This document shows positions 8,174-16,386 of a DNA stretch of 64,000 nucleotides, piece by piece. The DNA is from an uncultured Desulfobacterales bacterium (GTDB taxonomy: Bacteria > Desulfobacterota > Desulfobulbia > Desulfobulbales > Desulfocapsaceae). Under the pieces are notes generated by a model. That model made no database searches. It saw only the letters and a list, made by a program, of their open reading frames with translations, and was not told where the DNA came from. The translations under genes were made by a program, and so were the position numbers. Where the stretch lies: the NCBI GenBank assembly GCA_937915545.1, contig CALGIJ010000001.1:1-64000 (forward strand). The letters are read 5' to 3'. How positions within the stretch are numbered: position 1 is the first letter of the stretch; each line of letters begins with the position of its first letter.

Positions 8174-9271
8174 ATGGGTTTCCCCAAGATCCTCTTTCGC
8201 ATCGTCGAAAACCGCAGTTGCCCGCTCTACCAGTACGGCGACGTCTTCGAACTCTCCGGCATCGCCGTACCCCTGTCAAGCGAGAACGAAAACAGCTTCA
8301 TCACTACCACGATCGTCAAGTTCCCCTTGGAGCGAAAGGTCTGCAAGATCCTCGACGGCGACCTCGGCAAGATCGTCATCCAGTACGAACGCGCCGACAA
8401 GATCCCGGTGTGCATGATCAGCTGCAGCGGCTGCACCGGTTCGGTCAAGCTCGAGCACAGCAAGGACGAGCACCTCATCAAGAACGGCGGCGGCACGCTC
8501 AGCGAAGAGCTGGGCTCGATGATGCACCTGCTGAGCAGCTTCTCCTTCTTCAAGAACATCGATGAGAAGCACCTCGAGACGGTCATCAGCTACTTCAAGA
8601 TCAACAAGTACAAGCCCGGCGACATCGTCATCAGGAAGGGCGACCCGGGCGGGCGCTTTTTCATCATCGTCTCCGGCAGCGTCAACGTCCTCAACGACGC
8701 CGGCATCGTCATCTCGACCCTTGACCGCGGCGAGGTCTTCGGCGAGATGAGCCTGATCTGCAACGACTGCGTCAACGCCACCATCCAGGTCAAGGAAGCC
8801 AGTACCATCCTCCATATCAACCAGCCGAACTTCCAGAAGATCCTCGATATCTACCCGGCCATCCAGCTCTACTTCTCGCGGCTCATGGCGGAGCGGCTGA
8901 TCAAGTCGAACCGCATCCGTGCCGAAGACCTCAGCTCGGGGATGGTCGGCAACCTCGCCGAGATCCCCGCCGAGGCGCTCTTCCAGACCCTCAACATGAA
9001 CAGCAAGACCGGCATCCTCACCATCACCGACTTGAGCCGCGGCACCGCCCGCTTCTCCTTCCGTCAGGGGGCGCTGATCAAGGCCAAGTACGGCGAGCAT
9101 GTCGGCGACCTCGCCTTCTACCAGATCCTCAAGGAGAAGTCGGGACGCTTCCGCTTCACCCCCGGCATCGCCCCGGAGGATTTCTCCACCCCGGAGATCG
9201 GCTTCTTCATGAAACTGCTCATGGAAGGCATGCGGCGCATGGACGAAGGCAAGAGCCAGAAGAGCAACTAA
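8174..9271 (+). CDS. Cyclic nucleotide-binding domain protein with DUF4388-like domain
   Basis: A 365-residue cytosolic protein with three parts. Residues 1-90 are a small N-terminal domain (RIVENRSCPLYQYGDVFEL and CMISCSGCTG) resembling the TIGR04076 family and containing several cysteines. Residues 120-240 are a cNMP-binding fold with FKINKYKPGDIVIRKGDPGGRFFIIVSGSVNV and DRGEVFGEMSLI. The C-terminal part (about 255-350) resembles DUF4388/PatA N-terminal domains (IPAEALFQTLNMNSKTGILTI). There is no helix-turn-helix, so it is a sensor or adaptor rather than a classic Crp-type regulator. It stands alone, converging with the U32 gene. Confidence 0.75.
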   Translation: MGFPKILFRIVENRSCPLYQYGDVFELSGIAVPLSSENENSFITTTIVKFPLERKVCKILDGDLGKIVIQYERADKIPVCMISCSGCTGSVKLEHSKDEHLIKNGGGTLSEELGSMMHLLSSFSFFKNIDEKHLETVISYFKINKYKPGDIVIRKGDPGGRFFIIVSGSVNVLNDAGIVISTLDRGEVFGEMSLICNDCVNATIQVKEASTILHINQPNFQKILDIYPAIQLYFSRLMAERLIKSNRIRAEDLSSGMVGNLAEIPAEALFQTLNMNSKTGILTITDLSRGTARFSFRQGALIKAKYGEHVGDLAFYQILKEKSGRFRFTPGIAPEDFSTPEIGFFMKLLMEGMRRMDEGKSQKSN

Positions 9272-9299
9272 GGCTGCTCCCCCAACCTCCTTTTATGCC

Positions 9300-11498
9300 T
9301 TACAGCAGTTTGCCAAGGTAGTTGAAGGTCGGCAGCTTGCCATAGCGGCCGCTGTTGGCGAGGCGCTCGCGCAGTTCCTCGAGGGTGCGTGCCGAAGGGC
9401 TCATGCCGGTGATGTCGACCACCATGTAGTCGAGGCCGAAGTCACGCAACTCCTCCTGGTAGGGGAGCAGGGAGAAGGGCTTGTCGGCGACGACGATGCT
9501 GCCGCCGTCGACCTTCTTGAGCTGATAGAGCTCGTTTTTCGGGCTGCGGATCTGCCGCTGGAAGTGGAAGTGCGCCGGGGCGAGACGCGAGGTGAACAAG
9601 GCCGGGCTGCCGAAGACGGTCAACCCCACCGCCAGCCGGCGTCGTCGCCCCTCCTCATCGGGCGCCGCCTCGCCGGCGACCCCGGCGAGCAGGGCGGCGA
9701 GGGCCTGGCGATCGAGCTCGATGGAGGCCTGCGCCCCAACCAGGCCGAGACCGGCGGCCATGGCCATGGCCTCGCGGTTGGCGAAGTTGCAGGTGTAATC
9801 GGCATAGAGCTGCGCCTTTTCCCCGGCGAACAAGGTCGCCTGGCTGAGATGGCCGAGTTGGAAGAGGCGAAAACCGGAGCGCAGCAGCACGGCGATCTGC
9901 CGGCGATAGCGCGCCAGTTCGCCCTCGCCGATGAGCGGTGGCAGGGCCCAGACCACCGAGCGCACGTTACGCCCCAGGCCGGCCCTGATGGCCGCCACCT
10001 GGCCGAGGAGGACCCGCGACAGGGGCAGCACATAGCGGTCGGGGGTAAAGCTGCGGTCGAGGATGATCTTCAGCGAGTCGGTCTTCAGCCACGTCTGCAG
10101 CGCCGGCCGCCGCCGCTCGCCGCCACCTTTGCGCCCCTGCCCGGCGACGGGCACATCCGGCCCGCTCTCTTGCCGCGGCGCATAACTGGCCAGCAAGGCA
10201 CCCAGCGACCGGGCGATGCGACGGCGTATCGCCACCAGTTCGGCGGCGGCCTCGCTGGTTCCCGCCAGGCTCGGCGAGGGGCCACTCTCGCCACCATCGA
10301 CCTTGTAGACCTCGACATGGATGTCGCGGCCCATGACAAAACCCGGAGGCAGGGCCAGGGAGACCTTGTCGCCCTCCTCGGCACGCTCGGCGAGACCTGC
10401 ACCGACAAAGATGCTCCTGACGCGGAAGGCGACCCTCTCCCCCGAGGGCTCGCGGTGCAGCCGCAGCCGGTCGCCGACGCACAGACCGCTCTTCAGCACC
10501 AGGCGGCAGACCTGCTCGCCGCCGCCCTGCCTGACCGTCGAAAAGCGCCCGAGATGCACGCCGAGATTGCCGGAGTGGTAAGGGGTGATGGCCTCCGCCG
10601 GCTGCGGCGAGAGAAAGTAGCCGCTGCCGGTGCGGCGGCTCATGGCCCGCTCGATCCTGGTGCGAGCCGCGGCCATCGCCTCGTGCCGGCCTGCGACGGG
10701 GGCGTCGAGCACCAGGCGGTAGGCGCCGACCACCTGTTCGACATAGGTGGCCGAGCGCTGCCGCCCTTCTATCTTGAGGGAGGTAATGCCGGTGTCGAGC
10801 AGCTCGCCAAGGACCTCGAGCGCGCTGAGGTCGTTCATCGAGAAGAGGTAGCGGCTGGCACCTTCCCGTTCGGCGCGGCCACGGCTGACCTCGCCATAGC
10901 CGCGGCGGCAGGGCTGCACGCAGCGCCCGCGCAGACCGCTCTTGCCGCCGAGGTAGGACGAGAACAGGCACAGTCCGGAATAGGAAAAGCACATCGCCCC
11001 GTGGATAAAGACCTCAAGCTCGGTGTCGCCACGGCGCTGGGCGATAGCGGCGATCTCCTTCAAGGTAAGCTCCCGCGCCAGCACCACGCGCCGGCAACCG
11101 AGGGCCGCCAAGGCACTGACCGCCTCGTGGTTATGGGCGAACATCAGGGTCGAGGCGTGAAGAGGCAGCTCGGGGAAGTGGCGTCTGGCGAGACGCAGCA
11201 GGCCGAGGTCCTGGACGATCAGCCCATCGGGACGCAGCTCGCGCAGGAGGGCGAGCAGCTCCAGCAGCTGCGGCAGCTCTTCTTCCAGCACCAGGCTGTT
11301 GGCGGCGACGAAGAGCTTCTTGCCGAGCCGATGGCAGTGGCCGATCATCGCCGCGATCTCTTCGAGGCGCAGATCGCGGGAAAGGTTGCGGGCATTGAAG
11401 GCGGGAGCCCCGACATAGATGGCGTCGGCACCACCGTTCAGGGCGGCGAGAAAGGTCTCGACGCTGCCCGCCGGGGCAAGGAGTTCCACTTGGGCCAT
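9300..11498 (-). CDS. U32 family protein, probable rRNA hydroxylase (RlhA-like)
   Basis: A 732-residue protein with an N-terminal U32 domain: ELLAPAGSVETFLAALNGGADAIYVG, VIQ-type LIVQDLGLLRL, and the cysteine signature VFIHGAMCFSYSGLC...GRCVQPCRR. These cysteines bind an iron-sulfur cluster in characterised relatives. It is longer than tRNA hydroxylase TrhP and shares an extra C-terminal half with the YdcP/RlhA group, which hydroxylates 23S rRNA C2501. Older annotation as a peptidase is doubtful. Its first base coincides with the last base of pyrR, so it is the last gene of the purH-purN-pyrR-U32 operon. Confidence 0.82.
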   Translation of the reverse strand: MAQVELLAPAGSVETFLAALNGGADAIYVGAPAFNARNLSRDLRLEEIAAMIGHCHRLGKKLFVAANSLVLEEELPQLLELLALLRELRPDGLIVQDLGLLRLARRHFPELPLHASTLMFAHNHEAVSALAALGCRRVVLARELTLKEIAAIAQRRGDTELEVFIHGAMCFSYSGLCLFSSYLGGKSGLRGRCVQPCRRGYGEVSRGRAEREGASRYLFSMNDLSALEVLGELLDTGITSLKIEGRQRSATYVEQVVGAYRLVLDAPVAGRHEAMAAARTRIERAMSRRTGSGYFLSPQPAEAITPYHSGNLGVHLGRFSTVRQGGGEQVCRLVLKSGLCVGDRLRLHREPSGERVAFRVRSIFVGAGLAERAEEGDKVSLALPPGFVMGRDIHVEVYKVDGGESGPSPSLAGTSEAAAELVAIRRRIARSLGALLASYAPRQESGPDVPVAGQGRKGGGERRRPALQTWLKTDSLKIILDRSFTPDRYVLPLSRVLLGQVAAIRAGLGRNVRSVVWALPPLIGEGELARYRRQIAVLLRSGFRLFQLGHLSQATLFAGEKAQLYADYTCNFANREAMAMAAGLGLVGAQASIELDRQALAALLAGVAGEAAPDEEGRRRRLAVGLTVFGSPALFTSRLAPAHFHFQRQIRSPKNELYQLKKVDGGSIVVADKPFSLLPYQEELRDFGLDYMVVDITGMSPSARTLEELRERLANSGRYGKLPTFNYLGKLL

Positions 11499-12028
11499 CA
11501 GCTCTCCAGCACCACCTCGCCGGCACTCCCCTGCGGGTCGAGGAGCACGCGGATGCGCTCGTCGGGGAGGATGCCCACCGCCAGGCCGACGAAGTCCGGC
11601 TGGATGGGCAGCTCGCGGCCGCCACGATCCACCAGGGCGGCAAGCTGGATGGTGCGCGGCCGTCCATAGTCGATGATCGCGTCCATGGCGGCGCGGATGG
11701 TGCGGCCGGTGAAGATGACGTCGTCGACCAGCACCAGGTTGGTGTCGTCGACGACGAAGGGGATGTCGGTCGTCTTGACTACCGGGTTCTGGCTGCGCAG
11801 GCTCCAGTCGTCGCGGTAAAGGTTGATATCCAGCGAGCCGAAGGCCGGCGGGGCGCCGAGCCGCGCTGTCAGCTTCTCGTGGATGCGCCGCGCCACGTAG
11901 ACCCCGCAGGTATGGATGCCGACCAGGGCCAGGGAGCCGCCGTCATGGTTCCGCTCGAGGATCTGCAGGGCAATGCGCTGAATGGCGAGGTCGATATCGG
12001 CGGCGCTCATCACCAGACGTCTGTTCAT
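11498..12028 (-). CDS. pyrR: PyrR-type uracil phosphoribosyltransferase / pyrimidine regulator
   Basis: A 176-residue phosphoribosyltransferase with the PRPP loop LVLVDDVIFTGRTIRAAMDAI near residues 95-115 and the PyrR-typical DINLYRDD and LAALVDRGGRELPIQPD. PyrR binds pyr mRNA leaders in some bacteria and converts uracil to UMP. No pyr biosynthetic genes or attenuator are next to it here, so its regulatory targets would be elsewhere. It overlaps purN by 4 bases and the U32 gene by 1 base. Confidence 0.9.
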   Translation of the reverse strand: MNRRLVMSAADIDLAIQRIALQILERNHDGGSLALVGIHTCGVYVARRIHEKLTARLGAPPAFGSLDINLYRDDWSLRSQNPVVKTTDIPFVVDDTNLVLVDDVIFTGRTIRAAMDAIIDYGRPRTIQLAALVDRGGRELPIQPDFVGLAVGILPDERIRVLLDPQGSAGEVVLES

Positions 12029-12612
12029 CGTTCACCTCCCACCCGTTTCCAGAAATAGTCGATACCCAGCCTGTCGACGCGGTTGATCGCCTCGGGAAAG
12101 GCCTGGCACTCGACGGCGAAGACCTTGGCGGCGATGGTGTCGATATCGTCGTCATAGCCGAGTTCGACGCACTGCTGCAAAATGATCGGCCCGTTGTCGT
12201 AAAGGCCGTCGGCGAAGTGCACGGTGCAACCGCTGACCGTGCAGCCCCGCTTCTTGACCGCCTCGTGGACATGGTGGCCGTAATATCCCGGCCCGCAGAA
12301 GCTGGGAATGAGGGCGGGGTGGATGTTGATCACCGCCCGTGCCAGGGCCGGCGGCGGCACGTAGAGCTTGAGGTAGCCGGCGAGGCAAACGATGTCGACG
12401 TCGTAGCCGGCCAGGGTCTGGTTGATGGAGCGGTCATCACGACAGTGGAAAGCGGGATAGCCGTACCGTTCCGCCTTGGCCAGGCCCAGGGCGCTGCCGA
12501 CATTGCTGATCACCACGTCGATTCGTGCTGCCAGGCTGCCGCCCTCGATACGCTGATGGAAATTGTCGAGGGTGCGGCCACTGCCCGACAGCAACACGGC
12601 CATTTTCAGCAT
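12025..12612 (-). CDS. purN: Phosphoribosylglycinamide formyltransferase
   Basis: A 195-residue folate-dependent GAR transformylase. Motifs: AVLLSGSGRTLDNF near the N-terminus (phosphate-binding loop), INIHPALIPSF near residue 100 with catalytic Asn and His, and GCTVHFADGLYDNGPIILQ with the catalytic Asp. It catalyses the third step of purine synthesis. It overlaps the upstream IMP cyclohydrolase by 7 bases and downstream pyrR by 4. Confidence 0.92.
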   Translation of the reverse strand: MLKMAVLLSGSGRTLDNFHQRIEGGSLAARIDVVISNVGSALGLAKAERYGYPAFHCRDDRSINQTLAGYDVDIVCLAGYLKLYVPPPALARAVINIHPALIPSFCGPGYYGHHVHEAVKKRGCTVSGCTVHFADGLYDNGPIILQQCVELGYDDDIDTIAAKVFAVECQAFPEAINRVDRLGIDYFWKRVGGER

Positions 12613-13241
12613 TTCTTCTTCTCCGCGAACAAGGGGTTGGCGGCAGTATCGACACTCTCCAGCCAGGCCGAGATGGCGCTGTCGTAGCGGGCGGTGAGTG
12701 CGTAGACCTTCTTCATCAGGTAAAAGCGGGTGGCCAGGGTGGTATTGCCGCTGGCGGCGATCTCGAAGAGTACCCGCGGGTAGTCGGCCGGGTCGACGAT
12801 GACGGTGACGTCGTGGAAGTTCTTGGCGGCGGCGCGCAGCATGGTCGGCCCGCCGATATCGATATTTTCGATGGCCGTCTCGAGGGTGCAGGCCGGGTCG
12901 GCCACCGTCTTCTCGAAGGCGTAGAGGTTGACGGCGATGAGGTCGATGGGCACGATATCATGCGCCCGGCACTGCTCGCGGTGCGAGGCGTTGCCGCGCT
13001 GGAAGAGAATGCCGCCGTGCACCCTGGGGTGCAGGGTCTTGACCCGGCCGTCGAGCATCTCGGGGAAGCCGGTGAAGGTCGAGACGTCAACCACTGCCAG
13101 CCCGGCGTCGCGGAGCTTGGCGGCGGTGCCGCCGGTGGAGAGGATCTCGACTCCGAGCTTCGCCAGTTCCCTGGCGAAACCTTCGATGCCAGCCTTGTCG
13201 GTCAAGCTGATCAGCGCCCGCGCCATCTTTTCCATAATCAC
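12606..13241 (-). CDS. Stand-alone IMP cyclohydrolase (N-terminal half of PurH)
   Basis: A 211-residue protein matching only the MGS-like IMP cyclohydrolase domain of bifunctional PurH: ALISLTDKAGI, STGGTAAKLRDAG, VKTLHPRVHGGIL, IDLIAVNLYAFEKT and ENIDIGGPTMLRAAAKN. The AICAR transformylase domain (about 320 residues) is absent; the frame stops cleanly and purN follows. It therefore performs only the last step, FAICAR to IMP, and a separate formyltransferase must be encoded elsewhere. The start is GTG at 13241 or ATG at 13235. Confidence 0.88.
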   Translation of the reverse strand: MIMEKMARALISLTDKAGIEGFARELAKLGVEILSTGGTAAKLRDAGLAVVDVSTFTGFPEMLDGRVKTLHPRVHGGILFQRGNASHREQCRAHDIVPIDLIAVNLYAFEKTVADPACTLETAIENIDIGGPTMLRAAAKNFHDVTVIVDPADYPRVLFEIAASGNTTLATRFYLMKKVYALTARYDSAISAWLESVDTAANPLFAEKKKC

Positions 13242-13284
13242 ACTCGCATCCTGGGGTTGGTGGCCGGGGAAGAGCCCCGTGCCA

Positions 13285-13677
13285 TCAGTTCTTTCCGGTA
13301 AAATCCCTGATCTTGCGGCGATCCCGCTTGCCAGGGCGGCGATCGGGGGCGGAAAAGCCGCCGTCCGCCAGTTTCTTCATTTCGCGCTGCCGCTGGCGCT
13401 GGGCGATGCTCTCCGCCGACTCCTCGTAGAGCAGCCGCGCCTCCGCTGCCGGGCGGCGCAGCTCGCCCAGGGCCAGCACCTGCACATCGAACTGGTAGGG
13501 GCCGATGGTGATAAGCAGGCGGTCACCGACGCGCAGCGGATGAGCCGGCTTGCTGCGATTGCCGTTGAGGTGCACCCTGCCGCCGGAGACCGCCTCGGTG
13601 GCCATGGAGCGGGTCTTGAAAAAGCGGGCAGCCCACAGCCACTTGTCGAGCCTGACCGTTTCCAGGGGATGTTGCAT
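13285..13677 (-). CDS. S4 domain RNA-binding protein (Hsp15-like)
   Basis: A 130-residue protein from the ATG at 13677, which has AAGGAG six bases upstream. The S4 RNA-binding fold is clear: RLDKWLWAARFFKTRSMATEAVSGGRVHLNGNRSKPAHPLRVGD. A basic C-terminal tail (DRRPGKRDRRKIRDF) follows, as in heat-shock protein 15, which recycles stalled 50S subunits with nascent chains. It lies between two RNA-related operons. Confidence 0.85.
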   Translation of the reverse strand: MQHPLETVRLDKWLWAARFFKTRSMATEAVSGGRVHLNGNRSKPAHPLRVGDRLLITIGPYQFDVQVLALGELRRPAAEARLLYEESAESIAQRQRQREMKKLADGGFSAPDRRPGKRDRRKIRDFTGKN

Positions 13678-13882
13678 GTGCCGCTCCTTGCCCTCAAGTC
13701 GCCTCGTGGCGCCATAAAAAGAAGGGGAAGAATACACCGCTTTGCACGCGAACGCATGGAATTTTCGCCCACCCCGCCACCTGAGCGGCAGCGCCCGGCA
13801 GGAAGAGCCCTTCATCTGCGGACAGCAGCAGCCGGCCACGGTCGTCCCGCCCATCGGTAGCCCCAGGACAGCCAGCCGGGAC

Positions 13883-15175
13883 TCAACCACCGTGAGGACT
13901 TGTCTTCTTGCGACGCCGCAACAGGCCGTCGATCTCCACCCCGCGCAGGGGTGGCTCGGTGACCACCTTGAGGCGGTTGCCGGGATTGGCCTGGGCGACC
14001 GCCCCGCCTTCGTCGCCAGACATGGCGGCCAGCATCACCCGCTGTACGACAAGGCCGCGCTCCATATACTCGATCTCTTCACCGAGGCCTACCTGATTGC
14101 GAAACTCGACAGTCACCTCCCCTCTCCCGACCTCCACCACCACTGCCACCGGCTCAAAGCTCTGCCCCTGGCGCGGCCGGTGATAGATCATCTCGCCTGC
14201 GCCGGGCTTAGCGTCGAAAAAATTGTGCGACAGGCCGCGAGTGCCGATGCGGGCGATTTCTTCTCCAAACTCGTCGGGGAGGGCGATGGCCGCCGGATCC
14301 TGCCAGGCCGCGGCGGGCAAGGCGGCGAGATAATCGAGCGCGGCGCGATAGACGCGCACCACTCCGCCGACATAGAAGAGAGACTTCATGCGACCCTCGA
14401 TCTTCAGGGCGTCGATCCCCAGGGCGACCAGCTGCGGTAGCCGATCGAGCAGACAGAGGTCCTTGGAGTTGAAGATATAGGTGCCGCGGCTGTCCTCCTC
14501 CACCGGGAAATACTCTCCGGGGCGAGTCTCCTCGAGCAGCTGGTAGCGGTAGCGGCAGGGATGGGCGCAATGGCCGCGGTTGGCATCGCGACCTGTCATG
14601 TAGCTCGACAGCAGGCAGCGCCCGGAATAGGAGATGCACAAGGCGCCGTGGACGAAGACCTCGAGCTCCGCCGAAGTACCTGCCCGCAGCAGGCGCAGTT
14701 CTTCCAGGGACAGCTCCCGCGCCGGGTTGATGCGGCTCACCCCCTGCCCCGCCCAGAAGCGGGCGGCACGGCTGTTGGTGACATTGGCCTGGGTGGAGAG
14801 GTGCAGGGTGAGTTCGGGCACGGTGTCATGGGCCAGGGCGAGCACGCCGGGGTCGGCGACGATCAGCCCGTCGACGCCCAAATCGCGCAGCCCCAGCAGG
14901 TAGGGCGGAAGGAGCTCGATATCGTCGTGATGGGCGAAGATATTGACGGTGACGTAGACCTTGACTCCGGCCGCCCTGGCGAAGTCGATCGCCCGGGCCA
15001 TCTCCTCCTCGGTGAAATTGCCCGCCTTCTCGCGCAGGCCGAAGCGCTTGCCGCTGAGGTAGACGGCGTCGGCGCCGTAGTGGATGGCGGTGACCAGCTT
15101 GGCATAGGTCCCGGCGGGGGCGAGGAGTTCGGGGATGTGCGGCGGCAAAGCCTTGCCGCTTTCATTGTCGTCCAT
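13883..15175 (-). CDS. trhP: U32 family tRNA hydroxylation protein
   Basis: A 430-residue U32 protein from the ATG at 15175. It closely matches the YegQ/TrhP pattern: ELLAPAGTYAKLVTAIHYGADAVYLSG, LSTQANVTNSRAARFW, VFVHGALCISYSGRCLLSSYMTGRD, GHCAHPCRY, RPGEYFPVEEDSRGTYIFNSKDL and KIEGRMKSLFYV. TrhP makes 5-hydroxyuridine at tRNA position 34 using prephenate-derived chemistry and an iron-sulfur cluster. It is divergent from mnmA, which also modifies U34 of tRNA. Confidence 0.85.
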   Translation of the reverse strand: MDDNESGKALPPHIPELLAPAGTYAKLVTAIHYGADAVYLSGKRFGLREKAGNFTEEEMARAIDFARAAGVKVYVTVNIFAHHDDIELLPPYLLGLRDLGVDGLIVADPGVLALAHDTVPELTLHLSTQANVTNSRAARFWAGQGVSRINPARELSLEELRLLRAGTSAELEVFVHGALCISYSGRCLLSSYMTGRDANRGHCAHPCRYRYQLLEETRPGEYFPVEEDSRGTYIFNSKDLCLLDRLPQLVALGIDALKIEGRMKSLFYVGGVVRVYRAALDYLAALPAAAWQDPAAIALPDEFGEEIARIGTRGLSHNFFDAKPGAGEMIYHRPRQGQSFEPVAVVVEVGRGEVTVEFRNQVGLGEEIEYMERGLVVQRVMLAAMSGDEGGAVAQANPGNRLKVVTEPPLRGVEIDGLLRRRKKTSPHGG

Positions 15176-15336
15176 GGTATTGTATGGTAAGGGGGCACGT
15201 GCGCGGCGGCGTCCCTGCCGCAACCAACATCGCAGCCCGCCAGCGGCGGGACCGGGTCCGGCGATCAGCCGGGTTTCGGCCGCCCATTTTTCAACCCCCT
15301 ACATAGAGCAAGCGACTCGGGATTGCAACAGCGAGA

Positions 15337-16386
15337 GTGAAAGAGTCATCCATCGGCATAGCGATGAGCGGCGGCGTCGACTCCACCGCCTGCGCCCTGC
15401 TCCTTTCCCACAGGCACCACGTCGAAGGTTTTTTCATGCGCCTGCCGCATCGCCGCGCCGCAGAGCAGGAGGAACGGGTGCGCCGCCTCGCCCAGCGCCT
15501 CGACATCACGCTGCATGTCGTCGACCTTTCCGAGCATTTTGAGGAATTCGTTCTTTCCCCCTTTACTGACGAATATTTTTCTGGTCGCACTCCCAACCCC
15601 TGCATGATCTGCAACCCGACCATCAAGTTTGGCCTGCTGCAGGAAAGGGTGCTGGCGCAAGGCCTTGCCGCCATGGCCACCGGCCACTACGCGCGCCTCG
15701 TTCTCGACGGCCCGCGGCCGCGCCTTTTTCGTGGCCTCGACCGGGGCAAAGACCAGAGCTATTTCCTCTCCCGCCTCGGCGCCGAGCAGCTGGCGGGGAC
15801 CCTCTTTCCCCTCGGCGGTCAGGACAAGGAACAGACCTACCACCTGGTGGAACAACACGGCTTCGCCGACTTTCGCGGCCTGGAAAGCCAGGACGTCTGC
15901 TTTCTCGACCCCGGCGAGCTCGGCGATTTCCTCGCCAGGCGATATGGCGCGGACCCGGCGGACGGGCCGATCGTCGACACTTCCGGGAGGGTGCTCGGCC
16001 GCCATCGCGGCCTCTTCCGCCATACCATCGGCCAGCGCCGTGGCCTGGGCCTCGCCGCCCCCCACCCCCTCTATGTCATCGCCCTGCACCATGAGACCAA
16101 TACCGTGGTGGTCGGCGAGGAAGGCGAGCTGTACAGCGACCTGGTCCGGGTGCGCGACTGGCACTGGCTCGCCGGAACGCCACCCCAGGACGGGCGCCCG
16201 CTGACGGTCTGCATCCGCTCGACCCACAGAGGCGCCGCGGCCCGGCTGCAGCCTGCCGACGCAGGGTACGACATCCGCTTTGGCGAGCCGCAGCGCGCCA
16301 TCACCCCCGGCCAGTACGCGGTCGTCTATGATGGCGACGAGTTGCTCGGCTCGGCGGTCATCGTCGGGGCCTCGCCGCAGCCATGA
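15337..16386 (+). CDS. mnmA: tRNA 2-thiouridine(34) synthase MnmA
   Basis: A 349-residue enzyme starting at GTG 15337. It has the PP-loop AMSGGVDSTACALLL for ATP, the catalytic cysteine in RTPNPCMICNPTIKF, ATGHYAR, DQSYFL, and the second cysteine in ESQDVCFLDPGE. It thiolates U34 of tRNAs for Lys, Glu and Gln. It is slightly shorter than typical MnmA because the loop after the PP motif is reduced. It overlaps mtaB by 4 bases (ATGA). Confidence 0.9.
   Translation: MKESSIGIAMSGGVDSTACALLLSHRHHVEGFFMRLPHRRAAEQEERVRRLAQRLDITLHVVDLSEHFEEFVLSPFTDEYFSGRTPNPCMICNPTIKFGLLQERVLAQGLAAMATGHYARLVLDGPRPRLFRGLDRGKDQSYFLSRLGAEQLAGTLFPLGGQDKEQTYHLVEQHGFADFRGLESQDVCFLDPGELGDFLARRYGADPADGPIVDTSGRVLGRHRGLFRHTIGQRRGLGLAAPHPLYVIALHHETNTVVVGEEGELYSDLVRVRDWHWLAGTPPQDGRPLTVCIRSTHRGAAARLQPADAGYDIRFGEPQRAITPGQYAVVYDGDELLGSAVIVGASPQP

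Noticed and set aside
9564..11669. Very long plus-strand open frame opposite the U32 gene
   Set aside because: It mirrors the U32 gene and is a GC-rich antisense shadow: low-complexity, His/Gln/Asp-rich and without any recognisable motif.
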